Below are positions 8,259 to 16,958 of a stretch of 64,000 nt of DNA, piece after piece; the stretch's first letter is position 1; every line of letters starts with the position of its first letter. The stretch is from Paractinoplanes toevensis. GTDB lineage: Bacteria; Actinomycetota; Actinomycetes; Mycobacteriales; Micromonosporaceae. The DNA lies in NCBI RefSeq assembly GCF_018332695.1, contig NZ_BOQN01000002.1, forward strand, positions 1 to 64,000, in the 5' to 3' direction. The notes below the pieces were generated by a model. That model made no database searches. It saw nothing but the letters and a program-made list of their open reading frames with translations, and was not told the DNA's origin. Position numbers and translations under genes: made by a program.

Positions 8259-8273
8259 GGGCGCTGGCTTCGC

Positions 8274-9791
8274 TCAGACGGCGAAGCCGCGGTGCCGGCG
8301 CACCAGCTTGCGCAGCATGAAGACGGTCTGGGCGATGGTGGCGATGTAGAGGATCGGCCAGCCCAGCGAGAGGATTGCGGACTGGACGCCGACGCTCTGC
8401 TGGCTCCAGGCGTAGATGCCGCCGGCCAGGATGGCGAACAGCACCACCAGCGGCATCACGTAGGCGGAACCCTTGCCCTTCTCGGCGTTCGCCTGGGCGG
8501 CCCAGTTGTCCTTGTCGCTCTGCGCGAGGAACTGCGTCCAGGCCGAGACGAAGTGCCCCATCCGGATCCACATGTACAGCTCGGCCGGGATGATCAGGAA
8601 CGCGTACAGCAGGTCGGACGCGCTCTTGTCCTTCATCGCCAGGGCGAGCCGGAAGTTCAGCAGCATCGCGATGGCCGGCGGAATCAGCCAGATCGGGTTG
8701 AACACGAACGCGTGGATCGACAGCGCCGCCACCAGCAGGAGCATGAAGCCCAGCCGGGACGCGATGTTGAAGCCCATCGAGATGTTCTCGTACCACCGCA
8801 GCCGCAGGTTGGGGTGCATCGGCTGGCCCTTGTTGTCGCCGCGCTGGCCGGGCCAGAACAGGTCGATGGCGCCGAAGTTCCACTTGACCTGCTGGCCGTG
8901 CAGCGCGCGCAGGTTGGTCATCGGGCCGACGTACGCCCGGGCCGAAGCGCTGATCTTGGTGCTGTAGCCGGCGTCCTTGATCTGCAGGGACAGCTTGCTG
9001 TCCTCGACCTCGCTGTCCCGCACCCACGGCGCCTGCTGGTGGTGCCGGATCATCACGGTTTCCAGCGCCCGCATGTTGAACAGGCTGCACTGGCCGCCGA
9101 GCACGGCCATGTTACGGCCGCGCAGCAGGTTGTCCATGTTGAAGGCGGCGAACTGGGCCCGCTGGCCGGCGATCAGGAAGCGCGCCATGGTGCCCCTGAA
9201 CCGGCTCTTGTCGATGCTGTAGATGGCGCTCAGCCCGCCGATCCGCGGGTCGTCGGTCATCTCCAGTTCGAGCCGCTCCACGGTGTCCCGGGACAGGGTC
9301 GTGTCGCCGTCGACGCCGAGGATGTAGTCGAAGCCGCGGGACAGGAAGTAGCCGTAGTTCAGCGCCCCGACCTTCTTGTCGGGGTTCACGCCCATGTCGT
9401 GCACGTGGACGGTGGTGACGAACTCGGTGCCCTTGACCTTGCGGCTGTGCCGGCCGGCGAAGCTGCGCGCGATCTCCGGGGTGTCGTCGTCGGTGTTGTT
9501 GATGATGACGTGGATGACGTCCGGCAGCCGGGTCTGGGCGAGGATGCTCTTGAGCACCTCGGCGATCGTGTCCTGCTCGTTGTAGCAGGGAATGATGCAG
9601 CTGATGGTGGCGTGCCGGGGCGTGTTGCTGCTCGCGCTCGAGGCGATCTCGCCGGACACCGCCTCGACGGCCTCCAGCTCGTGCAACTGCGGTACGGCCG
9701 GCGGCAGCGCCAGCGGCCCGGCCTTGTCGCTGCGCGGCAGCAGGATCTGGCGGTCGGTGGCCCGGCGCAGGCCGGGGCTTGACTCGGTCAT
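8274..9791 (-). CDS. Family 2 processive-type glycosyltransferase
   Basis: Membrane glycosyltransferase of 505 residues. The GT-A catalytic domain (about residues 60-300) shows CIIPCYNEQDTI, the donor-binding GVDGDTT, and the acidic EVEDSK. It then has QQVKW, which sits where processive synthases (cellulose, hyaluronan, NodC-like) have QxxRW, so the arginine is replaced by lysine. About four C-terminal membrane helices follow (about 330-490). It probably builds or extends an exported polysaccharide from a nucleotide sugar. The ATG overlaps the stop of the upstream lipoprotein gene by 4 nt (ATGA), so the two proteins are made together. Confidence 0.88.
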   Translation of the reverse strand: MTESSPGLRRATDRQILLPRSDKAGPLALPPAVPQLHELEAVEAVSGEIASSASSNTPRHATISCIIPCYNEQDTIAEVLKSILAQTRLPDVIHVIINNTDDDTPEIARSFAGRHSRKVKGTEFVTTVHVHDMGVNPDKKVGALNYGYFLSRGFDYILGVDGDTTLSRDTVERLELEMTDDPRIGGLSAIYSIDKSRFRGTMARFLIAGQRAQFAAFNMDNLLRGRNMAVLGGQCSLFNMRALETVMIRHHQQAPWVRDSEVEDSKLSLQIKDAGYSTKISASARAYVGPMTNLRALHGQQVKWNFGAIDLFWPGQRGDNKGQPMHPNLRLRWYENISMGFNIASRLGFMLLLVAALSIHAFVFNPIWLIPPAIAMLLNFRLALAMKDKSASDLLYAFLIIPAELYMWIRMGHFVSAWTQFLAQSDKDNWAAQANAEKGKGSAYVMPLVVLFAILAGGIYAWSQQSVGVQSAILSLGWPILYIATIAQTVFMLRKLVRRHRGFAV

Positions 9792-10414
9792 TCGGTGGCA
9801 CCATTCGTCAGCAGCGGCAAGGTCAACGTGTCCAGAGCGGTGGAGCGGTAGTAGCTGTTCGACTTCGGGGCGGTCTCCACGAGGAGGTCCACCTGGATGG
9901 TCAAGGTGAGCTTCGTTGCTCCGGTCGTTGCCGCCGGCACCGTCACCACGGTGTTGTAGGGATACGGCGGGGTGACGTCGAACTTGCCGGTGTCGGTGTC
10001 GACCACCGAGCGCTTGGTGCCGTCGTCCTGGATCACCTGAAAACTGGAGATGATCACCTGGTGGGTGCTGTCGGCGTCCTCGATGTGGGCCGCGACGTTG
10101 ATGGTCTTGAGCGACGCGGCCGTGTAGAGCTTGGCGTTGTCGGAGGTCCAGTAGGTCAGCTGGACCGTGAAGTTGCCCTGTTTCAGACGGTGGGTCACCG
10201 TGCCGGTGTCCAGCGGGCCGCTGGCTCGGGTCGCCAGCACGACCGGGACGGCGCTCGGCGAGGCCGAGGGCGTGGCGGACGGCTTGGGGGTCGCGCCGGC
10301 ATGGACCAGTGGTTTGCTGCTGCTGGTGAGCTCTTTGAGGTTGCTGCAGCCGGTGAGGCTGCCGCAGAGCACGGCGGCGGTCATGCCGACTGCCACGATT
10401 CGGGGGAGTCGCAA
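9788..10414 (-). CDS. Lipoprotein of unknown function, coupled to glycosyltransferase
   Basis: Predicted lipoprotein of 208 residues: a basic n-region (MRLPRIVAVG), a hydrophobic core, and a lipobox LTGC with cysteine near residue 23. A Ser/Thr/Pro/Ala linker (about 34-60) is followed by a beta-rich domain of about 140 residues that I do not recognise. The TTG start is supported by GAAGGG 5 nt upstream, and in-frame GTG and ATG codons follow shortly after. It overlaps the glycosyltransferase gene by 4 nt and probably acts outside the membrane in assembly, binding or release of the same glycan (inference). Confidence 0.75.
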   Translation of the reverse strand: MRLPRIVAVGMTAAVLCGSLTGCSNLKELTSSSKPLVHAGATPKPSATPSASPSAVPVVLATRASGPLDTGTVTHRLKQGNFTVQLTYWTSDNAKLYTAASLKTINVAAHIEDADSTHQVIISSFQVIQDDGTKRSVVDTDTGKFDVTPPYPYNTVVTVPAATTGATKLTLTIQVDLLVETAPKSNSYYRSTALDTLTLPLLTNGATE

Positions 10415-10520
10415 CGGTGGCCCTTCGCTGAAGATCGGACGGCGGGTCGGCCAGCAGGTCGGCAGCGGTGACGGGCAGTTGAGCGAAATTCCGCTCCGAA
10501 CTTGAAACCGAGCTGAACCC

Positions 10521-11408
10521 TCAGCCCGCGAGCTCGCGGATGAGCGCGATCGTCCGGGTCAGGTGCGGCTCGGCGCGCTCGGCGCGGTGGGCCAGGGCGA
10601 GCTCGATCCCGGCGTCCGGATGGGCCAGCGGGCGGTAGGCGACGCCGTCGAGGGCGAGCGCGGTGACCGGCTCGGGCACGACCGCCACGCCCAGTCCCCC
10701 GGCGACCAGGGTGATCAGGGTGGAGGTCTCGCCGACCTCGTGCCGGATGCGGGGATCGAGGCCGGCGTCCCGGAACAGGCCGAGCACCAGGCCGTACATC
10801 ACCGAGCGGCGGTCGGCCGAGTGCACGATCAGCGCGGCGTCCCGCAGGTCGGTGATCCGCACGTCCGGACGTGCGGCCAACGGATGACCGGCCGGGACAG
10901 CGACGACCAGGCGGTCCCGGCGCAGCGGGGTGACGGTCAGGGACGGGTCGGCGACCGGCGGGCGCAGCAGGGCCAGGTCGATCTCGCCGGAGCGCAGCGC
11001 CTCGATCTGGTCGGGGGCGAGCATCTCGCCGCGGAACGAGAAGTCGACGCCGGGCAGCTCGACGGCCAGGTGCCGGGAGAGGGCCGGCAGCAGGCTGTAG
11101 GTCACCGACCCGACGCAGCCGATCGCCAGGTGGCCGACCGCGCCGGCGGCGACCCGGCGGGCCTCGTGCCCGGCGTCGTCGAGGTCGGCCAGGATCGCGC
11201 GAACGCGGGCCTGGTAGGCACGACCGGCGTCGGTCAGCTCGACCCGGCGGGTGGTGCGGTGCAGCAGCTCGACGTTCAGGGCGGCTTCGAGTCGCCGGAT
11301 GGCCTGGGACAGCGGTGGCTGGGCCATGTTCAGCCGGGCGGCGGCCCGCCCGAAGTGCAGCTCGTCGGCGACCGTGAGGAAGTACCGCAGCTGACTGAGA
11401 CTCTCCAC
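10521..11408 (-). CDS. LysR family regulator, probably of the pca genes
   Basis: Regulator of 295 residues. The N-terminal HTH (FGRAAARLNMAQPPLSQAIRRLE) is of the CatR/BenM/PcaQ-like subtype, followed by an effector-binding domain with GHPLAAR and a C-terminal GGLGVAVVPEP segment. The GTG start opens with MESLSQLRYFLTVAD. It is divergent from pcaF across 62 bases, so control of the beta-ketoadipate genes by a pathway intermediate such as beta-ketoadipate is a reasonable inference. The effector itself cannot be read from the sequence. Confidence 0.88.
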   Translation of the reverse strand: MESLSQLRYFLTVADELHFGRAAARLNMAQPPLSQAIRRLEAALNVELLHRTTRRVELTDAGRAYQARVRAILADLDDAGHEARRVAAGAVGHLAIGCVGSVTYSLLPALSRHLAVELPGVDFSFRGEMLAPDQIEALRSGEIDLALLRPPVADPSLTVTPLRRDRLVVAVPAGHPLAARPDVRITDLRDAALIVHSADRRSVMYGLVLGLFRDAGLDPRIRHEVGETSTLITLVAGGLGVAVVPEPVTALALDGVAYRPLAHPDAGIELALAHRAERAEPHLTRTIALIRELAG

Positions 11409-11470
11409 GTCTCAATCGTACGAGATATGGATACTTCAGCGTCTCAAGACAAGGGCCTACCGTTGGCAGC
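11409..11470. promoter_or_regulatory. Divergent LysR/pcaF control region
   Basis: The 62-bp gap holds an 8-bp palindrome TCGTACGA (11416-11423). A direct repeat GTCTCAA occurs at 11409-11415 and 11441-11447, spaced 32 bp or about three helical turns, and the second copy is part of GTCTCAAGAC. These are candidate contacts for the LysR tetramer. No clear -10/-35 pair was picked out. Confidence 0.4.
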
Positions 11471-12640
11471 ATGACTGCTTACGTCTATGCGGCGACCCGC
11501 ACCCCGTTCGGCCGGTTCAACGGCGCTCTCGCCGGGGTGCGGCCCGATGACCTGGCAGCCCACGTCATCACGGCGCTGCTGGCGCAGACCCCGGCCCCGA
11601 TCGACGAGGTGATCTGGGGCAACGCCAACGGCGCCGGGGAGGAGAACCGCAACGTCGGCCGGATGGCCGCGCTGCTGGCCGGCCTGCCCACCACGGTGCC
11701 CGGCTCCACGGTCAACCGGCTGTGCGGTTCCAGCCTCGACGCCGCGATGATCGCCTCCCGGGCGATCGAGACCGGCGACGCCGAGATCGTCCTGGCCGGC
11801 GGGGTCGAGTCGATGACCCGCGCGCCCTGGGTGCTGCCGAAACCGGCCAAGGGCTTCCCGCCCGGCGACCTCACCGCGGTGTCGACGACGCTGGGCTGGC
11901 GGCTGGTCAACCCGCGGATGCCCGCGGAGTGGACCGTCTCGCTCGGCGAGTGCAACGAACAGCTGCAGGAGAAGTTCGCGATCAGCCGGGTCCGGCAGGA
12001 CGAGTTCGCGGCCCGCTCCCACCGGCTGGCCGCGAAGGCGTGGAGCGACGGGTTCTACGACGACCTGGTCGCCCCGGTCGAGGGGCTGACCCGGGACGAG
12101 GGGGTTCGCCCGGACTCGTCGCCCGAGAAGCTGGCCGGGCTCAAGCCGAGCTTCCGAAAGGACGGCACGATCACCGCCGGCAACGCCTCGCCGCTGAGCG
12201 ACGGCGCCTCCGCCGTGCTGATCGGCTCCGCGGCCGCGGCCGACGTGATCGGGCAGCAACCGATCGCCGCCATCCGGGGCCGGGGCGCGTTCGCGCTCGA
12301 CCCGCAGGAGTTCGGCTACGCGCCGGTCGAGGCGGCCAACCGGGCCCTCAAGCGGGCCGGTGTCACCTGGGACCAGGTCGGCGCGGTCGAGCTGAACGAG
12401 GCGTTCGCGGTGCAGTCGCTGGTCTGCGTGGACGCGTGGGGCATCGACCCGGAGATCGTCAACACCAAGGGTGGCGCGATCGCGATCGGTCACCCGCTCG
12501 GCGCGAGCGGCGGCCGCATCCTCGGCACGCTCGCCAAGGTGCTCCGCGAGCGCAACGAGCGGTACGGCGTGGCCGCCATCTGCATCGGCGTCGGTCAGGG
12601 CCTGGCCATGGTCCTGGAAAACCTGGAGGCCGGCCGATGA
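11471..12640 (+). CDS. pcaF: 3-oxoadipyl-CoA thiolase (acetyl-CoA acyltransferase)
   Basis: Thiolase of 389 residues that cleaves 3-oxoadipyl-CoA to succinyl-CoA and acetyl-CoA, the last step of the beta-ketoadipate pathway. The acyl-enzyme cysteine is C85 in NRLCGSS. The second-half catalytic residues are H341 in AIGHPLGASG and C371 in AICIGVGQG, with NEAF before them. Length and motifs fit the biosynthetic/degradative thiolase fold fully. The neighbouring CoA-transferase genes make the pca assignment much stronger than a generic thiolase call. Its stop overlaps pcaI by 4 nt. Confidence 0.92.
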   Translation: MTAYVYAATRTPFGRFNGALAGVRPDDLAAHVITALLAQTPAPIDEVIWGNANGAGEENRNVGRMAALLAGLPTTVPGSTVNRLCGSSLDAAMIASRAIETGDAEIVLAGGVESMTRAPWVLPKPAKGFPPGDLTAVSTTLGWRLVNPRMPAEWTVSLGECNEQLQEKFAISRVRQDEFAARSHRLAAKAWSDGFYDDLVAPVEGLTRDEGVRPDSSPEKLAGLKPSFRKDGTITAGNASPLSDGASAVLIGSAAAADVIGQQPIAAIRGRGAFALDPQEFGYAPVEAANRALKRAGVTWDQVGAVELNEAFAVQSLVCVDAWGIDPEIVNTKGGAIAIGHPLGASGGRILGTLAKVLRERNERYGVAAICIGVGQGLAMVLENLEAGR

Positions 12641-13320
12641 TCGCCGAGAGCGTCGACGAGGCGGTCGCCGGCATCGAGGACGGCAGCACCGTACTGGTCG
12701 GCGGGTTCGGCTTCGCCGGGATGCCGTTCGACCTGATCGACGGCCTGATCCGGCAAGGCGCCACCGACCTCACCATCGTCAGCAACAACGCCGGCAACGG
12801 CGACGTCGGCCTGGCCGCGCTGCTCAAGGCCGGACGCGTACGCAAAGTGATCTGCTCCTTTCCCCGGCAGTCCGACTCGTACGTCTTCGACGAGCTGTAC
12901 CGGGCCGGGCGGATCGAGCTCGAGGTCGTCCCGCAGGGCAACCTCGCCGAGCGGATGCGGGCGGCCGGCGCCGGCATCGGCGCGTTCTTCTGCCCGACCG
13001 GGGTGGGCACTCCCCTGGCCGAGGGCAAGGAGACCCGCACCATCGACGGCCGCGACTACGTCCTGGAATACCCGATCAAGGGCGACGTCGCGCTGATCAG
13101 CGCGCACCGCGCCGACGGCATGGGCAACCTGGTCTACCGCAAGACCGCCCGCAACTTCGGCCCGGTCATGGCGACCGCCGCCACCCGGACGATCGTGCAG
13201 GTCACCGAGGTCGTCTCGACCGGCGGCCTGGACCCGGAGGCGGTCGTCACGCCGGGCATCTTCGTCGACCGCGTCGTGCGGGTCGAGGCCCGCAACTACA
13301 CCGTGCAGGGAGCCCGCTGA
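12637..13320 (+). CDS. pcaI: 3-oxoacid CoA-transferase subunit A
   Basis: Alpha subunit of 227 residues of a two-subunit CoA-transferase. It has the glycine-rich GGFGFAGMP loop near residue 23, IVSNNAG, and the C-terminal GNLVYRKTARNF segment typical of PcaI/ScoA. With PcaJ it moves CoA from succinyl-CoA to 3-oxoadipate, making the substrate of PcaF. ATG overlaps the pcaF stop by 4 nt and its own stop shares bases with the pcaJ start, so the three genes form one tightly coupled unit. Confidence 0.92.
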   Translation: MIAESVDEAVAGIEDGSTVLVGGFGFAGMPFDLIDGLIRQGATDLTIVSNNAGNGDVGLAALLKAGRVRKVICSFPRQSDSYVFDELYRAGRIELEVVPQGNLAERMRAAGAGIGAFFCPTGVGTPLAEGKETRTIDGRDYVLEYPIKGDVALISAHRADGMGNLVYRKTARNFGPVMATAATRTIVQVTEVVSTGGLDPEAVVTPGIFVDRVVRVEARNYTVQGAR

Positions 13321-13946
13321 TGTCGCTGACTCCGGACGAGCTGGCGGCGGTGGTCGCCCGCGACATCCCGCCGCACTCCTACGTCAACCTCGGCATCGGC
13401 CAGCCCACCAAGGTCGCCGACCACCTGGACGCGGACGCGGGCATCGTGCTGCACACCGAGAACGGCATGCTCAACATGGGCCCGGCCGCGACCGGCGACC
13501 AGGTCGACCCCGACCTGACCAACGCCGGCAAGGTCCCGGTGACCGAGCTGCCCGGCGCCTCCTACTTCCACCACGCCGATTCGTTCCTGATGATGCGCGG
13601 AGGCCACCTCGACGTCTGCGTGCTGGGCGCCTTCCAGGTGTCGGCGGCCGGCGACCTGGCGAACTGGCACACCGGCGCGCCGGACGCGATCCCGGCGGTC
13701 GGCGGGGCGATGGACCTGGCCATCGGGGCCAAGCAGGTCTTCGTGATGATGACGCTGTTCGACAAGAAGGGCCGGCCCAAGCTGGTGCCGGCCTGCACCT
13801 ACCCGCTGACCGGCCTGCGCTGCGTCAGCCGCGTCTACAGCGACCTCGCGATCATCGACGTCGGCCCGGACAGCGCGAAGGTCCGGGAGACCTTCGGCGT
13901 CACGGTCGAGGAACTGCGGAAGCGGCTGGACGTGCCACTCACCTGA
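13320..13946 (+). CDS. pcaJ: 3-oxoacid CoA-transferase subunit B
   Basis: Beta subunit of 208 residues. The catalytic glutamate that carries CoA is E47 in LHTENGMLNMG, followed by the family segments GGHLDVCVLGAFQVS and NW. The N-terminal SYVNLGIGQPT is also conserved. It starts at the A of the pcaI stop codon (TGATG junction). The first steps of aromatic breakdown (protocatechuate or catechol ring cleavage) are not in the window, so this is the lower branch only. The 3' end overlaps the convergent TPR gene by 8 nt. Confidence 0.92.
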   Translation: MSLTPDELAAVVARDIPPHSYVNLGIGQPTKVADHLDADAGIVLHTENGMLNMGPAATGDQVDPDLTNAGKVPVTELPGASYFHHADSFLMMRGGHLDVCVLGAFQVSAAGDLANWHTGAPDAIPAVGGAMDLAIGAKQVFVMMTLFDKKGRPKLVPACTYPLTGLRCVSRVYSDLAIIDVGPDSAKVRETFGVTVEELRKRLDVPLT

Positions 13947-14652
13947 GCGCCTCCTCCGGGCTCTGCGCCGCGCCGGTCTCGTACGCCGCGGTGAAGCGGT
14001 CCGGACCGAGAGCTTTCTCCGCCGCGGTGCGGGCGTTCGCCAGTTCCCCGGCGTCGTCCGGGTCGGGCACCTGCCCGATCGCCGCGTAGGCGCGGTCGGT
14101 GAAGCCGATCATCCGCGCGGCCTGTTCCGCATCGCCGTCGGCCGTGGCCATCGCGGCCGCGGCGACCCCCAGGTAAGGGATGAACGCGCGGTAGCCCTCG
14201 CGGAAGACGCGTGCCCGGCCCTCGGCGAACAGCTCTCGGGCCCGGTCGAGGTGCCCGAGGTGCAGTTCGACGAAGGCCAGGTTGTGGTACTCGGAGTTGA
14301 CCGTCTCGGGCCGGCCGAGCTCCTCGTTCAGGGCGATGTTGGCCAGGTAGAGGTCGCGGGCCCGGAGGTTGTCGCCGGACATCCGGGCCACCGCGGCGAG
14401 CACGTGCCTCGGTCGCTCCTCGATGCGCCGGTCGCCGGCGCGGACCGCTACGTCGAGCGCTTCCTGAGCCAGCTCGGCCGCCCGGGACAGGTCGTCGCCA
14501 CGCAGCGCGACCCGGGCCATCGCGTACAGCCCCTCGACCTCGCCGGCCGGGTCACCGGCCGCTCTGGCCCGCTCGACCTCGGCCTGGGCCAGGCGCCGCA
14601 CGGTGGCGCTGTCGCCGCTGCGGAAGGTGGCACGTAGCTGGTTCTCGGTCAC
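13939..14652 (-). CDS. Orphan TPR-repeat protein
   Basis: Soluble, all-helical protein of 237 residues built from TPR-like units (for example AELAQEALDVAVRAGDRR, YHNLAFVELHLGHLDRARELF). The C-terminal part, about residues 165-230, resembles the end of large AfsR- or LAL-type regulators (ATPase plus TPR), ending in a segment like ALGPDRFTAAYETGAAQSPEEAL. No NB-ARC, HTH or kinase domain is attached. It could be a detached fragment of such a regulator or a stand-alone adaptor. Its partner is unknown. It lies 12 bases downstream of the MFS gene on the same strand. Confidence 0.7.
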   Translation of the reverse strand: MTENQLRATFRSGDSATVRRLAQAEVERARAAGDPAGEVEGLYAMARVALRGDDLSRAAELAQEALDVAVRAGDRRIEERPRHVLAAVARMSGDNLRARDLYLANIALNEELGRPETVNSEYHNLAFVELHLGHLDRARELFAEGRARVFREGYRAFIPYLGVAAAAMATADGDAEQAARMIGFTDRAYAAIGQVPDPDDAGELANARTAAEKALGPDRFTAAYETGAAQSPEEALR

Positions 14653-14664
14653 CGCCCAAGGTTC

Positions 14665-15891
14665 TCACCTTCCGGCGAGCTTTCCGGGGATCGCCATCGG
14701 CGCCGCGGGCTCCGCCGTCAGGGCCGGCATTCGCCGTAGGCCGGCCGCGAGGGCGCCACTGATCGCGATGAAGGCCAGGGCCAACGTGACCACCGCCGGC
14801 CAGCCGCCGAGCGACCAGGCCGTACCGGACAGGCTTCCGAAGATCGACGAGCCGGCGTAGTAGGCGAACAGGTAGAGCGACGCGGCCTGGCCCGGTGGCA
14901 CACCGCCGGCGTGGGCGCGCGCCGGAACCCAGCCGCTGGCCACCCCGTGCACGCAGAAGAAACCGGCGGTCATCACGGCGAGTCCGAGCACCACGACCGG
15001 GAGCCGGTCGGGCAGGGTGAGCAGCAGGCCGGCCGCGGTGAGCAGGCAGCCGAACGGCATCACCGCGCGGCGGCCGTACCGGTCGGCGAGCCGTCCGGAC
15101 ACCGCCGAGCTGAGCGTGCCGACCGGGTAGACCAGGAAGACCGCGCCGGCCGCGCCCGCGCCGAGCAGGAACGGCGCCGAGGTGAGGCGGAAGCCCATCG
15201 CGTTGTAGACGGCCACGAACGCGCCCATCGCGCAGGCGCCGATCGCGTACAGCGAGAGCAGCGCCGGGTCGGTGACCGCGCGCAGTGTCATGGCGCCGGC
15301 CGCGCGGGGTGCGAAGTTGCGCGAGGGCGGCAGCAGCGCACCGACCGCGGCCGCGCAGAGCAACCCGAGCAGGGCCACCCCGGCCATCGCCCACCGCCAC
15401 CCGTACGCCTCGGCGATCCCGCCGGTGACCAGCCGCCCCGCCATGCCGCCCAGCGCGGTGCCGCCGATGTAGAGGCCGGCGGCCCGCGCGTGGGTGTCGG
15501 CGTGCAGTTCCTCGCGCAGGTAGACGGTGGCGACCGCGGGCAGGCCGGCCAGCGCGACGCCCTGCAGCAGCCGCAGCGCGAGCAGCGCGGGCCAGCCGGG
15601 CGCGACCGCGCACGCCAGCCCGACCAGGCCGGACAGGGTCAGCGACAGGTGGATCAGCCGGGTGCGGCCCACCTTCTCCGACAGCGGGCCGGTGACCAGC
15701 AGCGCGACCCCGAGCCCGACCGTGGCGACGGACAGCGACCAGGCGCTCTGGGCGGGCGTGACCCGGAAGGCGACGGCCAGCTCGGGCAGCAGCGCCTGGG
15801 TGCTGTAGAGCAGGGCGAACGTGGCCACCCCGGCGGCGAACAGGGCGAGGCAGACGCGGCGGTAACCGGCCTCACCGGCGTGATATCCCAT
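14665..15891 (-). CDS. MFS transporter
   Basis: Major facilitator of 408 residues with about twelve membrane helices. The helix 2-3 loop carries GPLSEKVGRTRLI, and a similar basic loop (GRLADRYGRRAVMP) occurs in the second half. The fold and the pairing with a divergent LysR gene fit the YnfM/AraJ-like group of small-molecule exporters, but the substrate is unknown. The ATG at 15891 is the first usable start before MGYHAGEAGYRR. The open frame continues further upstream without family sequence. Confidence 0.88.
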   Translation of the reverse strand: MGYHAGEAGYRRVCLALFAAGVATFALLYSTQALLPELAVAFRVTPAQSAWSLSVATVGLGVALLVTGPLSEKVGRTRLIHLSLTLSGLVGLACAVAPGWPALLALRLLQGVALAGLPAVATVYLREELHADTHARAAGLYIGGTALGGMAGRLVTGGIAEAYGWRWAMAGVALLGLLCAAAVGALLPPSRNFAPRAAGAMTLRAVTDPALLSLYAIGACAMGAFVAVYNAMGFRLTSAPFLLGAGAAGAVFLVYPVGTLSSAVSGRLADRYGRRAVMPFGCLLTAAGLLLTLPDRLPVVVLGLAVMTAGFFCVHGVASGWVPARAHAGGVPPGQAASLYLFAYYAGSSIFGSLSGTAWSLGGWPAVVTLALAFIAISGALAAGLRRMPALTAEPAAPMAIPGKLAGR

Positions 15892-15924
15892 CCGGCCACC
15901 GTGCGCCGCCTGCTGATATACGTC

Positions 15925-15934
15925 CAATGCATTG
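15925..15934. promoter_or_regulatory. Palindrome in MFS/LysR divergent gap
   Basis: CAATGCATTG is a perfect 10-bp palindrome in the 82-bp gap between the MFS and LysR starts. It is a candidate contact for the LysR protein, although the classic T-N11-A spacing is not obvious around it. Confidence 0.3.
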
Positions 15935-15973
15935 ATCGGGTCATCCTCATGCTTCGTACGTATGATGCCTGGC

Positions 15974-16849
15974 GTGCAGATCGAGGATTTCCGCAGCCTG
16001 CTGGCCCTGGGTGAGTACGAACACGTCACCGAGGCGGCCGCCGCCCTGCACACCAGCCAGCCCACCCTGTCCCGGCTGCTGTCCCGGCTGGAGAAGGAGC
16101 TCGGCGCCCGGCTGTTCGAACGCGACGCCAAGGGCGTGCACCCGAACCCGCTCGGCGACCTCGCCCTGGCCGCGGCCAGCGACATCGTCGAGCGGCACGA
16201 CCGGCTGCGCCGCGACCTGGCCAGCGTGCTCGACCCGGACGCGGGCACGGTCCGGCTCGCCTTCCTCGACTCGATGTCCACCTCGCTGGTGCCGCGCATG
16301 CTGCACGACGTGCGGCTGCGCGCGCCCCGGCTGCGGGTCGAGCTGCGGCAGGAGCCGGGCCACGAGATCCTGCGCGACCTGACCACCGGCGCGGCCGAGC
16401 TGGCCCTCACCTCGCCGCGACCGGACGGCCCGTACGGCTGGCGGGTGATGCAGCGGCAGCGCCTGGCCCTGATCGTCCCGGCCGGGCACCGGCTGGCCGG
16501 CCGGCGCTCGGTCCGGCTGTCCGACGTGGCCGGCGAGGACGTCGTCACGGTGCCGCCCGGCTTCGGGTTCCGCGCGCAGGTCGAGGAGCTGTTCGCGGCG
16601 GCCGGGGTGACGTTGCGGGTGGCGTTCGAGATCGGCGACCTGGGCACCGTCGAGGGCCTGGTCGGCGCGGGGCTGGGCGTGGCACTCGTGCCCGAGCAGT
16701 TCGCCGGCGCCACCGGCACGGTCGGCGTTCCGCTGGCCGCGGACGGGGCCGAACGGGTCGTCGGCCTCACCTGGCGCACCGACCGCCGCCTCGCGCCGCC
16801 CGCCGAAGCTTTCCGGAAGTGGGTCCAGGAGGCCGGACCGTACGACTGA
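15974..16849 (+). CDS. LysR family transcriptional regulator
   Basis: Regulator of about 291 residues. The N-terminal HTH reads VTEAAAALHTSQPTLSRLLSRLEKELGARLF, followed by an effector domain with MSTSLVP, GHRLAGRRSVRL and VGAGLGVALVPEQFAG. GTG at 15974 gives the usual short LysR N-terminus (MQIEDFRSLLALGEY). ATG codons at 15962 and 15965 would add three or four residues. It is divergent from the MFS exporter and probably controls it in response to the exported compound. Confidence 0.88.
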   Translation: MQIEDFRSLLALGEYEHVTEAAAALHTSQPTLSRLLSRLEKELGARLFERDAKGVHPNPLGDLALAAASDIVERHDRLRRDLASVLDPDAGTVRLAFLDSMSTSLVPRMLHDVRLRAPRLRVELRQEPGHEILRDLTTGAAELALTSPRPDGPYGWRVMQRQRLALIVPAGHRLAGRRSVRLSDVAGEDVVTVPPGFGFRAQVEELFAAAGVTLRVAFEIGDLGTVEGLVGAGLGVALVPEQFAGATGTVGVPLAADGAERVVGLTWRTDRRLAPPAEAFRKWVQEAGPYD

Positions 16850-16958
16850 CCGCGAAAGTGAATGGTGGAGCCGGAGTCGGCCGATCAGTGGACTACCGCG
16901 ATTTCGGTTCTGCATGAGAGTGAACCGGCAACGCTCGTCCTCTGCGAAAGGCCCCACC

